Below, piece by piece: positions 8,108-16,664 of a stretch of 64,000 nucleotides of DNA (the stretch's first letter is position 1; every line of letters begins with the position of its first letter). The notes beneath the pieces are model-generated. The model ran no database searches, had not been told where the DNA came from, and was given only the letters and a program-made list of their open reading frames with translations. The stretch comes from an uncultured Muribaculaceae bacterium. GTDB taxonomy: Bacteria > Bacteroidota > Bacteroidia > Bacteroidales > Muribaculaceae. The stretch lies in NCBI GenBank assembly GCA_910588245.1, contig CAJUQP010000011.1, positions 15,265 to 79,264 on the forward strand, written 5' to 3'. A program made the translations under genes and the position numbers.

Positions 8108-11100
8108 GTCATTTTTTCCTGAATCACCCACTTTTTCTCCACTATTTTCCATTTTGTCGTCATTCCCGGAGATACTGTCGCTATCCTCCTCATGCTTTTT
8201 ATGGCGCTCACGCCATCTTCTGAGAAAACTGAAGGGATTGTCGAAATCCTTGCGGTAGATCACTCCAATACCCTGCGTCGTGAGTGCCTGACGCAGATAA
8301 TAGTTCTGATCATTGAAATGATTATAAGCTTTCAGACGCAGATTGCCGCTTTTAGATAGCAGATATTCGATATCGAAGTCTCCCACAAATGTGGTCTGCG
8401 ACGTACTGCGGTCGCGATAGCCGAAATTGCCGTTGATGAGCAGACGATTATCGAGAAGTCGCGACGAAAGCGCAACATCGACCTCAATGTCGGAAAAATC
8501 ACCCTTGTCGCTTCGGAACGACGGGGCAAGAGTGAATTTGTCGGTTAGCTGACCAAGCATGTTGGAAAGCTGGGAAGACAATGTCGACGACGCCACTGAA
8601 GCCAGTTCGCCACCATTGCTTGTCGCACCCATGTATTCCGGAGTATAGAACCGGTTGAGCGCGAGAAGATATATGATCTGCCGGCTCATCATATCGTCGG
8701 TGGAGATTATGCTCTTCACCTTTCTCTCCACATCGCGTGTCAGCGTGGGGAGCTCGATATCAAACGTTATGTCGGGATGCTGCATTTCGCCGTAGACCAT
8801 CAGGAGCGCATCGACAGGCACATTGGTGCGGGCAAGATCACGGTCGGTGGAGAAACTCTTATCGAGATCGGAGAGATTCGTATTGACCCTATAGGCGGCC
8901 GTTATGTCGAGCTGAGCGTTGAATGGATCTCCGTTAAACGATATGCTGCTTCCACGCCGTATACTGAAATCCCGTAATATGAGATCCTGAAGAGAAAAAT
9001 TGTAGTTTCCCTCGTCAAGGATATATTTTCCGAACATCTGCATCTCGTCGCTCTCCGAATCGTAGTCTATCTGAAGGCTGCCGTTCCCTCTGGCGGTGAT
9101 CTTGTCTCCGGCCACCGGATCCATCACAAGTGTCATAAGCGTGGAAGGCGTCACCGACCCGCGGATATCAATCATGAACTTCGAAAGGTGGTCTTCCTCC
9201 TTGGCCATTTTTTTCTGGAGAGCGGAGATCACGGGAGAGATAGAATCAGCTTTCAGCCGCTCGGCTTCCTCTTTACGCCGGTCGGAGAAGGTCAGGAAAC
9301 GGTAATCTTCAGCCGCCTGAGTATCGTTGAGCACGAATGTGAACCGCGAATTTCCGACCGCAGTCATGTCGACAGAGACAGAAACAGCGCCCGGCCAGCC
9401 TCTGACTATCGCATTGCCATTACCGTAAAATGTGCCATACCAGTCTGGATTTATCTTTGAATTAGTATCGTAGCACAGCATTCCCCTCACGTCGGAAATC
9501 CTGAAATTAAATCGTGGTTCATGGAAATACCTGTGGGTAAGCTCTCCTGAAAGTATCGCCGAATGGCCTTCGCGGTCATACAGACGGAACGAAGGAATCA
9601 CTATGCGTCCCGGGTTAAGGATCACGGAATCCGTGCCGTGGTAATAACAATTGGTATAATCGAGTTTTATAGCCACAGAGTCGGCAAGGATACGCCCGGT
9701 CAGGTCAATGTCGCTGAATGTGCCGAACAGCTTGGCTTTACCTGAAGCATGACCTTTTACATCGGAGGTAAAAGCTGACATAAAGGGACCAAGAAAACCT
9801 ACAGGCACCCTGTCGGCGTCTATGGCGAAACTCAGGGAATCGCGGGTCACCCATATGCCTCCGTCGATCGTTGACTTCCTGCCAAACTCACCTGTGATAT
9901 CGGCAAAAATCTCCACCTCTTTCTCGGCATTGTTCCATCGGCTGCTTATCACTCCGTCACCTAAGACAGCGCCATTATACGAAAGACCCTTGATGGAGAG
10001 ATTGTCGGTCGATGCCTTCGGCTCCTTCCCGAGGGCCTCATGGGCGGTTATGTCTCCAGTGGCTGTGCCTCCGAACGTGACATAATTGATGTTGAGAGTG
10101 TCGAAAACATATCCGACATCAATATCAGCAAGCCTTACGGTCAATGAGTCGAGGGGAGAGGATGACGCACGCCCGTCAATCTCTATAAACTGGCCGCCAT
10201 GCCATATGCGGAGGTCATTGACGTCAAGGATGCCGTCGTCGTATGTTATGTCCGATTTGTCGATATTCCATTTGGTTGTGCCGAATTCAAACACCGACGG
10301 ATTGATGTCGAGTCGCGCCTCAGGTTTCCCGCTGAGTTCATCTTTGCTGATCTTGGCCCCGAGAGATAACATCCCGTTGAGGAAAGCCGTGCCGATTGTC
10401 TCCCAGCTGACATCGGCAAATATATCATCATGCTGGGCCAGAAGGCTAAGATTGAGCGCCATGTCACCCTTTTTGGCAGGGAAGGAAGTGAAGGCGTTAA
10501 GACGCGCTGTACCCTCGTTGCCGTCAAGGTCAAACTTAAGACGGGTGTCTCTCACAAGCTTATTCTTTCCCTGCTGGAGATACGGCGCATCGATCACAAG
10601 ATTCGCAGTCTCCTCACTGCCTGATATTCCACCCGCGACAGGCACATCGACAAGAAGTCTCACTGGAAGATTGAGGAATTCGGCAAGCGTATTGTCAGGC
10701 TTGATATTGAAATTGAATTGGAGATCAGAAAGATATGCTGGCTCATCCTTTCTACTTACCGGAGGAAGGATACATGGCACTGCGGAAGAAAGCATATTCC
10801 TCACCGCCGAAGGCAGATCCTTTACTTTAAACGTTCCCGACAAATCCCCGTCGACCCAGTCGCTTCTTAGAGTAATCTTCCGGATATCCCCATCTATTGA
10901 TGATGTGAGAAGCAGCCGGTCAAGCGACAGGGATTTAGATTCCGGAGCAAAAAATTCCACATCAGTAAGACGTGCCTCGCCGGTCACATTGTCTATATTG
11001 TCGCCGGCCAGCTGCGCACTTAGCTTTCCGGACAGCGTGTAGTCGGGATACTTCTTAAGGAAGCCGAGACGGTACGGATGGAAATACCTGACATCGGCAA

Positions 11101-12691
11101 GCAGGTTGAGCCAGGATTCAGCACCGTCGAGATATCCTTTCCCCTCCAAAGTGGCATTTGCCATCTCATTATCTATAGTGGCTTCCGCACTGATATCTTT
11201 TCCTGTCTTCTCCAACACAGCCACCATACCGCCGTAAGGGATTCCGTCATAAAGGAATTCAGATATATATGCCTCCGCTCTTCCCTCCATGTCATTCCCG
11301 GCTAAGCTTCCCGATAGCGTCACGTCGGCAGTAGCCACACCGATCCTCTTGTCATCAAGCATACGGCCAAGATCCAGACGGTCGGCCGATGCCTCGCCCG
11401 AAAAAGCTGCATGCCCTTTCCTTAGGCCTGAAGCTTTCCCCGATATCGCTATTTCCCCACAGGATGTCAAGATATTGACATCGGCCTCAGCCACTGCGGC
11501 CGCACGCTTGAAATAGCCACTTCCTGTCAATTCTATGTCTCCGGTGTTTCTGATGATACGCCCGACTTTCTCCGTTAATGAGGACACATGGCGAAGTATT
11601 TCTGACACTGCCTCGGTGCCGGCTCTCAACTTAATGTCATCTATGGAAAAGGCAAATTTCTCTTTGTCTGATAAACCTGACCCTTCACCTTTGATATCGA
11701 GAAAAAGATCTGAACCTTCCATAGCAAGCGAAAATCGCCTCAGATCCACCCTATCCGAGTTTCCCTCAGCCTCAACAGAAAGCATCAATGGTTCCTGGTA
11801 GCGGTGAAGGTCTGGGAGAAGCCATGAGAAATCGGAAAGAGATACGGTGTTATCAACAATGACAAACTGATGGTTACCCTCTTTCAGGGCTCGTGGGATG
11901 TCGTTAAATCCGTCGTATGAGAGGAATATGTCGGAAGGACGTATTTCCGTTGCCGGAAGTTTGAGCACAAAATTCTCCACCGAGAGCGACTTTGCAGTGA
12001 TATGGCTCCGGAAAGCCACAGTCTCCACATCAAGGCCTCCCGACATTGTGAACGACAGACGACGCAGGTCAACAATAAAATCGTCGTTGGCGATTCTCGG
12101 GAGATTGATATCCGCCTTAAGATCGCTTATCCGCAGGTGGTTGAAATCAGTCCTATCCTTATCCACGGAACGCGGAATCCATTCCTTATCCAGCGACACA
12201 GCACAACGCCTCAACACCACATTATGAAAATTCAGATCAAACTTCGCAGGAGGTTTGTTGCGATCCTTGGGTTTGAAAGCATTGATTAGAAACTGGATAT
12301 TCAGTGGGGAGCCGGGAGCTGCCTGCCGGATATTCGCGTCAAGACCTATTATCTCTGCATAGTTAAGCTCGACCTTCCCCTCTCTGAGAAGATGCCACAA
12401 CCTTATGCCGGCTCCGAGCGACTCAATCGACAGACAACGGTGTCCGTCCGGGTCGAACACCCTGACGTCATGGAGCATTACCTCATTAAAAGGAGAAACC
12501 GTCAGCGATCCGATCTCAAGACGCGATCCGATAAACGCCGACGCTTCTTTCTCGACCTCTCCCTTCACAAAATTCTGAAAAGATGGCACTGAAAGAAGAA
12601 TATATGACGCAAGATAAAGCACCACGACCATTATGATCACAGTGAACAGTATGCCTCTCGCCGCTTTATATAGTGTTCTGACTTTATTCAT
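8105..12691 (-). CDS. tamB: TamB/DUF490 family translocation and assembly module protein
   Basis: Very large inner-membrane-anchored periplasmic protein (1528 aa) of the AsmA/TamB superfamily, thought to form a hydrophobic groove for phospholipid transport to the outer membrane or to help assemble outer-membrane proteins. One N-terminal TM helix (about residues 11-33) is followed by well over 1000 residues of repetitive beta structure with recurring hydrophobic/polar alternation, and then the C-terminal DUF490 region (about 1100-1480). A charged disordered tail ends the protein. The ATG at 12691 (MNKVRTLYK) was chosen because a longer frame to 12793 would run through the -7 box at 12742-12749 and adds no domain. 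No tamA/BamA-like partner is present in the window, so the exact partner is unknown. Confidence 0.88.
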   Translation of the reverse strand: MNKVRTLYKAARGILFTVIIMVVVLYLASYILLSVPSFQNFVKGEVEKEASAFIGSRLEIGSLTVSPFNEVMLHDVRVFDPDGHRCLSIESLGAGIRLWHLLREGKVELNYAEIIGLDANIRQAAPGSPLNIQFLINAFKPKDRNKPPAKFDLNFHNVVLRRCAVSLDKEWIPRSVDKDRTDFNHLRISDLKADINLPRIANDDFIVDLRRLSFTMSGGLDVETVAFRSHITAKSLSVENFVLKLPATEIRPSDIFLSYDGFNDIPRALKEGNHQFVIVDNTVSLSDFSWLLPDLHRYQEPLMLSVEAEGNSDRVDLRRFSLAMEGSDLFLDIKGEGSGLSDKEKFAFSIDDIKLRAGTEAVSEILRHVSSLTEKVGRIIRNTGDIELTGSGYFKRAAAVAEADVNILTSCGEIAISGKASGLRKGHAAFSGEASADRLDLGRMLDDKRIGVATADVTLSGSLAGNDMEGRAEAYISEFLYDGIPYGGMVAVLEKTGKDISAEATIDNEMANATLEGKGYLDGAESWLNLLADVRYFHPYRLGFLKKYPDYTLSGKLSAQLAGDNIDNVTGEARLTDVEFFAPESKSLSLDRLLLTSSIDGDIRKITLRSDWVDGDLSGTFKVKDLPSAVRNMLSSAVPCILPPVSRKDEPAYLSDLQFNFNIKPDNTLAEFLNLPVRLLVDVPVAGGISGSEETANLVIDAPYLQQGKNKLVRDTRLKFDLDGNEGTARLNAFTSFPAKKGDMALNLSLLAQHDDIFADVSWETIGTAFLNGMLSLGAKISKDELSGKPEARLDINPSVFEFGTTKWNIDKSDITYDDGILDVNDLRIWHGGQFIEIDGRASSSPLDSLTVRLADIDVGYVFDTLNINYVTFGGTATGDITAHEALGKEPKASTDNLSIKGLSYNGAVLGDGVISSRWNNAEKEVEIFADITGEFGRKSTIDGGIWVTRDSLSFAIDADRVPVGFLGPFMSAFTSDVKGHASGKAKLFGTFSDIDLTGRILADSVAIKLDYTNCYYHGTDSVILNPGRIVIPSFRLYDREGHSAILSGELTHRYFHEPRFNFRISDVRGMLCYDTNSKINPDWYGTFYGNGNAIVRGWPGAVSVSVDMTAVGNSRFTFVLNDTQAAEDYRFLTFSDRRKEEAERLKADSISPVISALQKKMAKEEDHLSKFMIDIRGSVTPSTLMTLVMDPVAGDKITARGNGSLQIDYDSESDEMQMFGKYILDEGNYNFSLQDLILRDFSIRRGSSISFNGDPFNAQLDITAAYRVNTNLSDLDKSFSTDRDLARTNVPVDALLMVYGEMQHPDITFDIELPTLTRDVERKVKSIISTDDMMSRQIIYLLALNRFYTPEYMGATSNGGELASVASSTLSSQLSNMLGQLTDKFTLAPSFRSDKGDFSDIEVDVALSSRLLDNRLLINGNFGYRDRSTSQTTFVGDFDIEYLLSKSGNLRLKAYNHFNDQNYYLRQALTTQGIGVIYRKDFDNPFSFLRRWRERHKKHEEDSDSISGNDDKMENSGEKVGDSGKND

Positions 12692-12741
12692 AGTTTGTCT
12701 CGGGCGCCGCCGGGGGAAGGCGACATCCGGGAAATGACATG

Positions 12742-12749
12742 CAAAATTA
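12742..12749 (-). promoter_or_regulatory. Candidate -7 box of tamB
   Basis: TAATTTTGC on the minus strand, about 50 nt before the preferred start. The divergent tsaD promoter lies about 90 nt away. Confidence 0.45.
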
Positions 12750-12835
12750 ATCATTTTCCACCATATAAGCACTACATTTCCATTCTTAGCCATCTATTTT
12801 TTTGACCTCCTCCCGACATTATTGACGCCGTGCGT

Positions 12836-12866
12836 TTTGACATTTCAACTAATTACGCTAACTTTG
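12836..12866 (+). promoter_or_regulatory. tsaD promoter
   Basis: TTTG (12836-12839), 19 nt, TAACTTTG (12859-12866), followed by C. This matches the Bacteroidetes sigma-ABfr consensus fully. The start codon is 20 nt downstream, so the leader is very short. Confidence 0.8.
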
Positions 12867-12886
12867 CATGGAAAAAAGATATCTGA

Positions 12887-13903
12887 ATGAGTGTAAATAT
12901 ACTGGGCATAGAATCCTCGTGCGACGACACTTCAGCAGCCGTGATCTCCGACGGTTGCCTGCGGAGCAACGTCATAGCGAGCCAGAAAGTGCATGAGGCA
13001 TACGGCGGAGTAGTGCCCGAGCTCGCTTCAAGAGCCCACCAGCAAAACATAGTTCCCGTAGTCAGTGAAGCACTGCGCCAGGCAGGCATCGACAAGTCGG
13101 AGGTCACAGCCATCGCTTTTACGCGCGGCCCCGGGCTGCTTGGTTCCCTCCTCGTAGGCACTTCATTTGCCAAAGGCATGGCTGTAGGCCTTGACATTCC
13201 TCTGGTTGACGTCAATCACCTCCACGCCCACATACTCTCTCACTTCATACGGAAGCAGCCTGAAGATCCGGTGCCCGATTTTCCCTTCATGTGTCTTCTC
13301 GTGTCGGGTGGCAATTCTCAGATTGTAGTGGCTCGCAGTCCTTACGACATGGAGATAGTAGGCAAGACCATCGATGATGCCGCCGGAGAGGCTTTCGACA
13401 AATGCGCCAAGGTAATGGGCCTCCCCTATCCCGGCGGACCGCATATCGACCGGCTCGCGGCTGTCGGCAATCCGAAAGCTTTCCGGTTCAGCAAACCACA
13501 TATCCCGGGCCTCGACTATTCTTTCAGCGGACTCAAGACATCGTTCCTGTATACTCTCCGCGACAATCTCAGGGAAGATCCGGATTTCATCCGCAATAAC
13601 GAGGCTGATCTCGCGGCTTCCCTGCAGGCCACTATCATCGACATCCTCATGGACAAGCTCGGGCAGGCCCTCGACAGATATCCGGTGGAACACATAGCCA
13701 TCGGGGGAGGCGTATCGGCCAATTCAGGAGTAAGGGACGCTGTCGCGGACTTCTGCCGTCGCAAGGGGGTAAGGGCATGGATTCCCGAAAGAGCCTTCAC
13801 CACCGACAACGCAGCCATGGTCGCCGCCGCCGGTTATTTCAAATATCTCTCTAACCAATTTTGTGACCTCTCACTGCCGCCGTATTCAAGGGTGACGGTC
13901 TGA
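12887..13903 (+). CDS. tsaD: tRNA N6-adenosine threonylcarbamoyltransferase TsaD
   Basis: Transfers the threonylcarbamoyl group from TC-AMP to A37 of ANN-decoding tRNAs, in complex with TsaB and TsaE (neither is in this window). The 338-aa protein has the ASKHA fold hallmarks. The start is ILGIESSCDDT, the metal-binding HxxxH is NHLHAH (H111, H115), and the nucleotide-binding segments LVSGGNSQIV, TIDDAAGEAFDK and GGGVSANSG are present. FTTDNAAM near the C-terminus carries the conserved metal-ligand Asp. It is an essential, full-length gene. The next gene (CinA-like) starts 16 nt later, so they are probably cotranscribed. Confidence 0.97.
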   Translation: MSVNILGIESSCDDTSAAVISDGCLRSNVIASQKVHEAYGGVVPELASRAHQQNIVPVVSEALRQAGIDKSEVTAIAFTRGPGLLGSLLVGTSFAKGMAVGLDIPLVDVNHLHAHILSHFIRKQPEDPVPDFPFMCLLVSGGNSQIVVARSPYDMEIVGKTIDDAAGEAFDKCAKVMGLPYPGGPHIDRLAAVGNPKAFRFSKPHIPGLDYSFSGLKTSFLYTLRDNLREDPDFIRNNEADLAASLQATIIDILMDKLGQALDRYPVEHIAIGGGVSANSGVRDAVADFCRRKGVRAWIPERAFTTDNAAMVAAAGYFKYLSNQFCDLSLPPYSRVTV

Positions 13904-13919
13904 ATTCCCAATCTGCGAA

Positions 13920-14720
13920 ATGGAAAAGACAACTCACTACAACACTGAAAAAGACAAGAAGGCCAAAAATCTCCACAAGGAGACACGCCACATCGTCATC
14001 TACGGCTACACACGTCAGGAGCTCGCCAAAGTCATGAAGCATTTCGAGGCCCAGCTACCGGAGTTCGTAAAGATCACGATCGAATCATCCAACCTTGTGA
14101 CCAAGATCACCCTGACGGGAATGAACTCTGGAGTGGAAATGCTCCGCTTCAAGATGAACCGCTATCACAACAATCTCAACGAGATTTTTTCCAAAGAGGT
14201 GGTCACGACCGAAGACAAATCAATAGCACAGGTGCTTGGCGAACTTCTCACGGAACGAGAACTGACCGTGGCTTGTGCGGAAAGTTGCACCGGTGGCAAC
14301 CTCGCACACCGCATAGTGCAGGTGCCCGGTTCGTCAGCCTATTTCCTCGGAAGCATCGTCAGCTATTCCAACGATGTGAAAGCAGAAGTGCTCAGTGTGC
14401 CTCGCAGCGACATATCGGCCCATGGAGCTGTAAGCAAACCCGTAGTGGAGGCTATGGCAAGAGGGGCAGCCGCCCTGATGAAGAGCGACTGCGCGATAGC
14501 CACATCCGGAATCGCAGGTCCTGACGGTGGAACCAGATATAAGCCCGTAGGGACTGTATGGATAGCTGTCAAGTATGGCGAAAGAGTTGTGAGCGAATGC
14601 CTCCACTTCAACGGAGACCGCAATCAGGTGATCGAGAGCGCCACAAACCACGGCATGGTCATGCTCATCAATCTTCTCCGCAACAACTACGAAATGCAGG
14701 AAGACCTTAACGACGACTGA
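13920..14720 (+). CDS. CinA C-terminal-type amidohydrolase with KH-like N-terminal domain
   Basis: Residues about 105-262 are a CinA/PncC domain, which deamidates NMN to nicotinic acid mononucleotide in pyridine nucleotide salvage. Signature motifs are AESCTGG, GSIVSYSNDVK, GAVS, and TSGIAGPDGGT. Residues about 20-105 look like the KH-type middle domain of full-length CinA, including the linker that runs into LGELL before the catalytic part. The N-terminal MoaB-like (COG1058) domain of CinA is absent, so this is a two-domain, shortened CinA of 266 aa rather than the usual roughly 410 aa. It follows tsaD by 16 nt. Activity is expected to be retained because the C-terminal domain works alone in PncC proteins. 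Confidence 0.82.
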   Translation: MEKTTHYNTEKDKKAKNLHKETRHIVIYGYTRQELAKVMKHFEAQLPEFVKITIESSNLVTKITLTGMNSGVEMLRFKMNRYHNNLNEIFSKEVVTTEDKSIAQVLGELLTERELTVACAESCTGGNLAHRIVQVPGSSAYFLGSIVSYSNDVKAEVLSVPRSDISAHGAVSKPVVEAMARGAAALMKSDCAIATSGIAGPDGGTRYKPVGTVWIAVKYGERVVSECLHFNGDRNQVIESATNHGMVMLINLLRNNYEMQEDLNDD

Positions 14721-14852
14721 TACACCATTTTTGCGATGCACTTTCTTCCGCCATGTTGAAGTGATCTCAGATCATTAGAGGCCTTTTGTCGCTCTAAAGC
14801 CGCCTGCGAATGCGTGAGAAAAAGTATATAACAAAAAAGGCTGCCGAAAAAA

Positions 14853-14884
14853 TTTGCACAATTCAGTAATTATTACTAATTTTG
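14853..14884 (+). promoter_or_regulatory. Promoter of the rpmB-rpmG-DUF4295 operon
   Basis: TTTG (14853-14856), 20 nt, TAATTTTG (14877-14884) followed by C. Predicted transcription start near 14891 leaves a leader of about 115 nt. Confidence 0.8.
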
Positions 14885-14913
14885 CACCCGGTTTGTGGGC
14901 ACATCCTTTAAAA

Positions 14914-14974
14914 CCGCCAATCTGATGCGCCTGGCGGTGATATGAGAACTGAGATGGCGGCCTCAAGCCTTGAG
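14914..14974 (+). promoter_or_regulatory. Structured leader of rpmB mRNA with alternative pairings
   Basis: CCGCCA (14914-14919) can pair with TGGCGG at 14932-14937 or with a second TGGCGG at 14955-14960. A further hairpin CTCAA-GCC-TTGAG spans 14962-14974. Mutually exclusive stems in a ribosomal-protein mRNA leader suggest autoregulation. This is inference from the sequence only; I do not recognise a known family. Confidence 0.4.
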
Positions 14975-15005
14975 AATTTTTATTGAATATAAAAAATTAA
15001 CAGCC

Positions 15006-15269
15006 ATGTCAAAAGTTTGTCAGATTTCAGGCAAAAAGGCTTCCGTGGGCAATAATGTTTCCCACTCGAAGCGTCGCACCAAACGCAAATTCAATGTCAA
15101 CCTTCACAGGAAGAAATTCTATTGGGTTGAGCAGGATATGTGGATCGAGCTCAATGTTTCGGCCCATGCTCTCCGCACAATCAACAAGATCGGACTCAAC
15201 GCCGCTCTTAAAAAGGCTGAGAAAGAAGGCAATCTCGACTTCAAAGACATCACAATCGTTTCTCTTTAA
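15006..15269 (+). CDS. rpmB: 50S ribosomal protein L28
   Basis: Small basic ribosomal protein of 87 aa. MSKVCQISGKKASVGNNVSHS is the standard bacterial L28 N-terminus, and the TKRKFNVNLHRKKFYW core is conserved. The ATG at 15006 is preferred over an in-frame upstream start because it gives the canonical N-terminus. It is first in the operon; rpmG starts 16 nt after its stop. The zinc-ribbon cysteines of C+ L28 proteins are reduced to a single Cys5, so this is a non-zinc form. Confidence 0.97.
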   Translation: MSKVCQISGKKASVGNNVSHSKRRTKRKFNVNLHRKKFYWVEQDMWIELNVSAHALRTINKIGLNAALKKAEKEGNLDFKDITIVSL

Positions 15270-15285
15270 TCAGAATTTCTAAACT

Positions 15286-15474
15286 ATGGCAAAGAAAGCT
15301 AAAGGCAACAGAGTGCAGGTTATACTTGAATGCACCGAACACAAAGCCAGCGGTATGCCCGGAATGTCAAGATACATCACCACCAAAAACCGCAAGAACA
15401 CAACAGGACGTCTGGAGTTGAAAAAATACAACCCCATCCTTAAGAGAATGACTATCCACAAAGAAATAAAATAA
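15286..15474 (+). CDS. rpmG: 50S ribosomal protein L33
   Basis: 62-aa ribosomal protein, typical length for Bacteroidetes. MAKKAKGNRVQVILECTEHK, then YITTKNRKNT and LELKKYNPILKR, match L33. The usual CxxC pairs are missing, so it is a zinc-independent form. It is cotranscribed with rpmB and the DUF4295 gene, an arrangement common in Bacteroidetes. Confidence 0.96.
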   Translation: MAKKAKGNRVQVILECTEHKASGMPGMSRYITTKNRKNTTGRLELKKYNPILKRMTIHKEIK

Positions 15475-15487
15475 GCATCCCTGACCC

Positions 15488-15637
15488 ATGGCAAAAAAAA
15501 CCGTCGCGTCTCTTCAGAAAGGCGAAGGACGCACCTACAGCAAAATAATTAAGATGGAGAAATCTCCCAAGACAGGCGCTTATGTCTTCAAAGAGGAAAT
15601 GGTGCCCAACGACGCAGTTCAGGCTGCCCTCAAATAA
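15488..15637 (+). CDS. DUF4295 family small basic protein
   Basis: 49-aa Lys-rich protein starting MAKKTVASLQKGEGRTYSK and ending DAVQAALK. The family is a short, Bacteroidetes-specific protein found directly after rpmB-rpmG; I recognise the KMEKSPKTGAY core. Because of the strict linkage it is thought to be ribosome-associated, but its role has not been shown. It starts 13 nt after rpmG and is followed by the operon terminator. Confidence 0.9.
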   Translation: MAKKTVASLQKGEGRTYSKIIKMEKSPKTGAYVFKEEMVPNDAVQAALK

Positions 15638-15663
15638 TAACGGAATCAACCATACCGACATAG

Positions 15664-15700
15664 TTCGCTCCTGCATATCCGGTAGATATGCAGGAGCGAA
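15664..15700 (+). terminator. Terminator of rpmB operon
   Basis: Perfect 16-bp stem (TTCGCTCCTGCATATC with its complement) around a 5-nt loop, followed by TGTCTTTT. Confidence 0.9.
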
Positions 15701-15769
15701 TGTCTTTTCATGAAGCTGTCATAAGACTGCAACAGCACATGCGTCATCCGCCACTTTCCGACAATACAT

Positions 15770-15808
15770 AATATGGTCCTGACTTGATACCGAAGTCAGG
15801 ACCATATT
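15770..15808 (-). terminator. Terminator of lpx operon
   Basis: Perfect 16-bp stem (AATATGGTCCTGACTT with its complement) around a 7-nt loop, 54 nt beyond the lpxA stop. A/T-rich ends allow use on either strand, but it is placed for the minus-strand operon. Confidence 0.85.
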
Positions 15809-15861
15809 ATATTGACGTCTGCGGTATATATATACCGACAGTCCTGTCAATGAGCGCTCCC

Positions 15862-16635
15862 TTAAATAGCGGAACGAATCACACCGCGTTCGGAATTGAC
15901 GACGAAGTTGACGATCTCATCGCGATATTTCGACTCAGGAAGAGTGTCCTGAATCAAGCGAACGGCATTGGTAACATTGAGATCACTAAGGTAAAGCAGA
16001 CGATAGATCTCCCCTATGGCCTGTATGTCCTCCTGAGAAAAACCACGGCGGTGGAGACCCACAGTGTTTAGACCGACATATGAGATCGGCTCACGGGCAG
16101 CCTTCACGAAAGGAGGAATATCCTTATTCACAAGGGCACCCCCCTGGAGCATGATATTGCGGCCAAGATGACAGAACTGATGCACGAGACATCCACCTCC
16201 AAGCACCGCGCAGTCGTCTACGACAACTTCGCCGGCAAGCTGGCAATTGTTTGACATTATGACCCCGTTGCCTACATGGCAGTCGTGAGCCACATGATTG
16301 TAAGCCATGATCAGACAGCCTGAGCCCACTACGGTCTTCCCTTTTGAGGCAGTACCGCGGTTCACTGTCACACATTCACGCAGAGTGGTGCCGTCGCCGA
16401 CATAGGCAAAAGTCTCCTCACCACGGAATTTAAGATCCTGGGGAATCGCGGCTACCACGGCCCCGGGAAATATCCTCACTCCCGAGCCGATCCTGGCTCC
16501 GGGATAGATAGTGACATTGCCGTGTATCTCACAATTGTCGCCTATCTCTACATTCTCATAGATATTCGTGAAGTTGCCTATCTTCACGTTATTTCCAATC
16601 TTCGCGTCCGGATGGACGTAATACATTTGATTCAT
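15862..16635 (-). CDS. lpxA: UDP-N-acetylglucosamine O-acyltransferase LpxA
   Basis: First committed enzyme of lipid A synthesis in the cytosol; it transfers a 3-hydroxyacyl chain from ACP to UDP-GlcNAc. The 257-aa protein shows left-handed beta-helix hexapeptide repeats through residues about 10-190 (for example KIGNNVKIGN and VEIGDNCEIHG). The catalytic His lies in MAYNHVAHDCHVGN. The helical C-terminal domain is intact. It is the last gene of lpxD-lpxC/fabZ-lpxA, 29 nt after the fusion gene. Confidence 0.96.
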   Translation of the reverse strand: MNQMYYVHPDAKIGNNVKIGNFTNIYENVEIGDNCEIHGNVTIYPGARIGSGVRIFPGAVVAAIPQDLKFRGEETFAYVGDGTTLRECVTVNRGTASKGKTVVGSGCLIMAYNHVAHDCHVGNGVIMSNNCQLAGEVVVDDCAVLGGGCLVHQFCHLGRNIMLQGGALVNKDIPPFVKAAREPISYVGLNTVGLHRRGFSQEDIQAIGEIYRLLYLSDLNVTNAVRLIQDTLPESKYRDEIVNFVVNSERGVIRSAI

Positions 16636-16664
16636 TTCTGTTTGCTGGGTTCTGTGGAGAGTGT

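Noticed and set aside
10086..11042. 318-codon frame antisense to tamB
   Set aside because: Ser/Arg-rich composition without any domain, fully inside a confident gene on the other strand.
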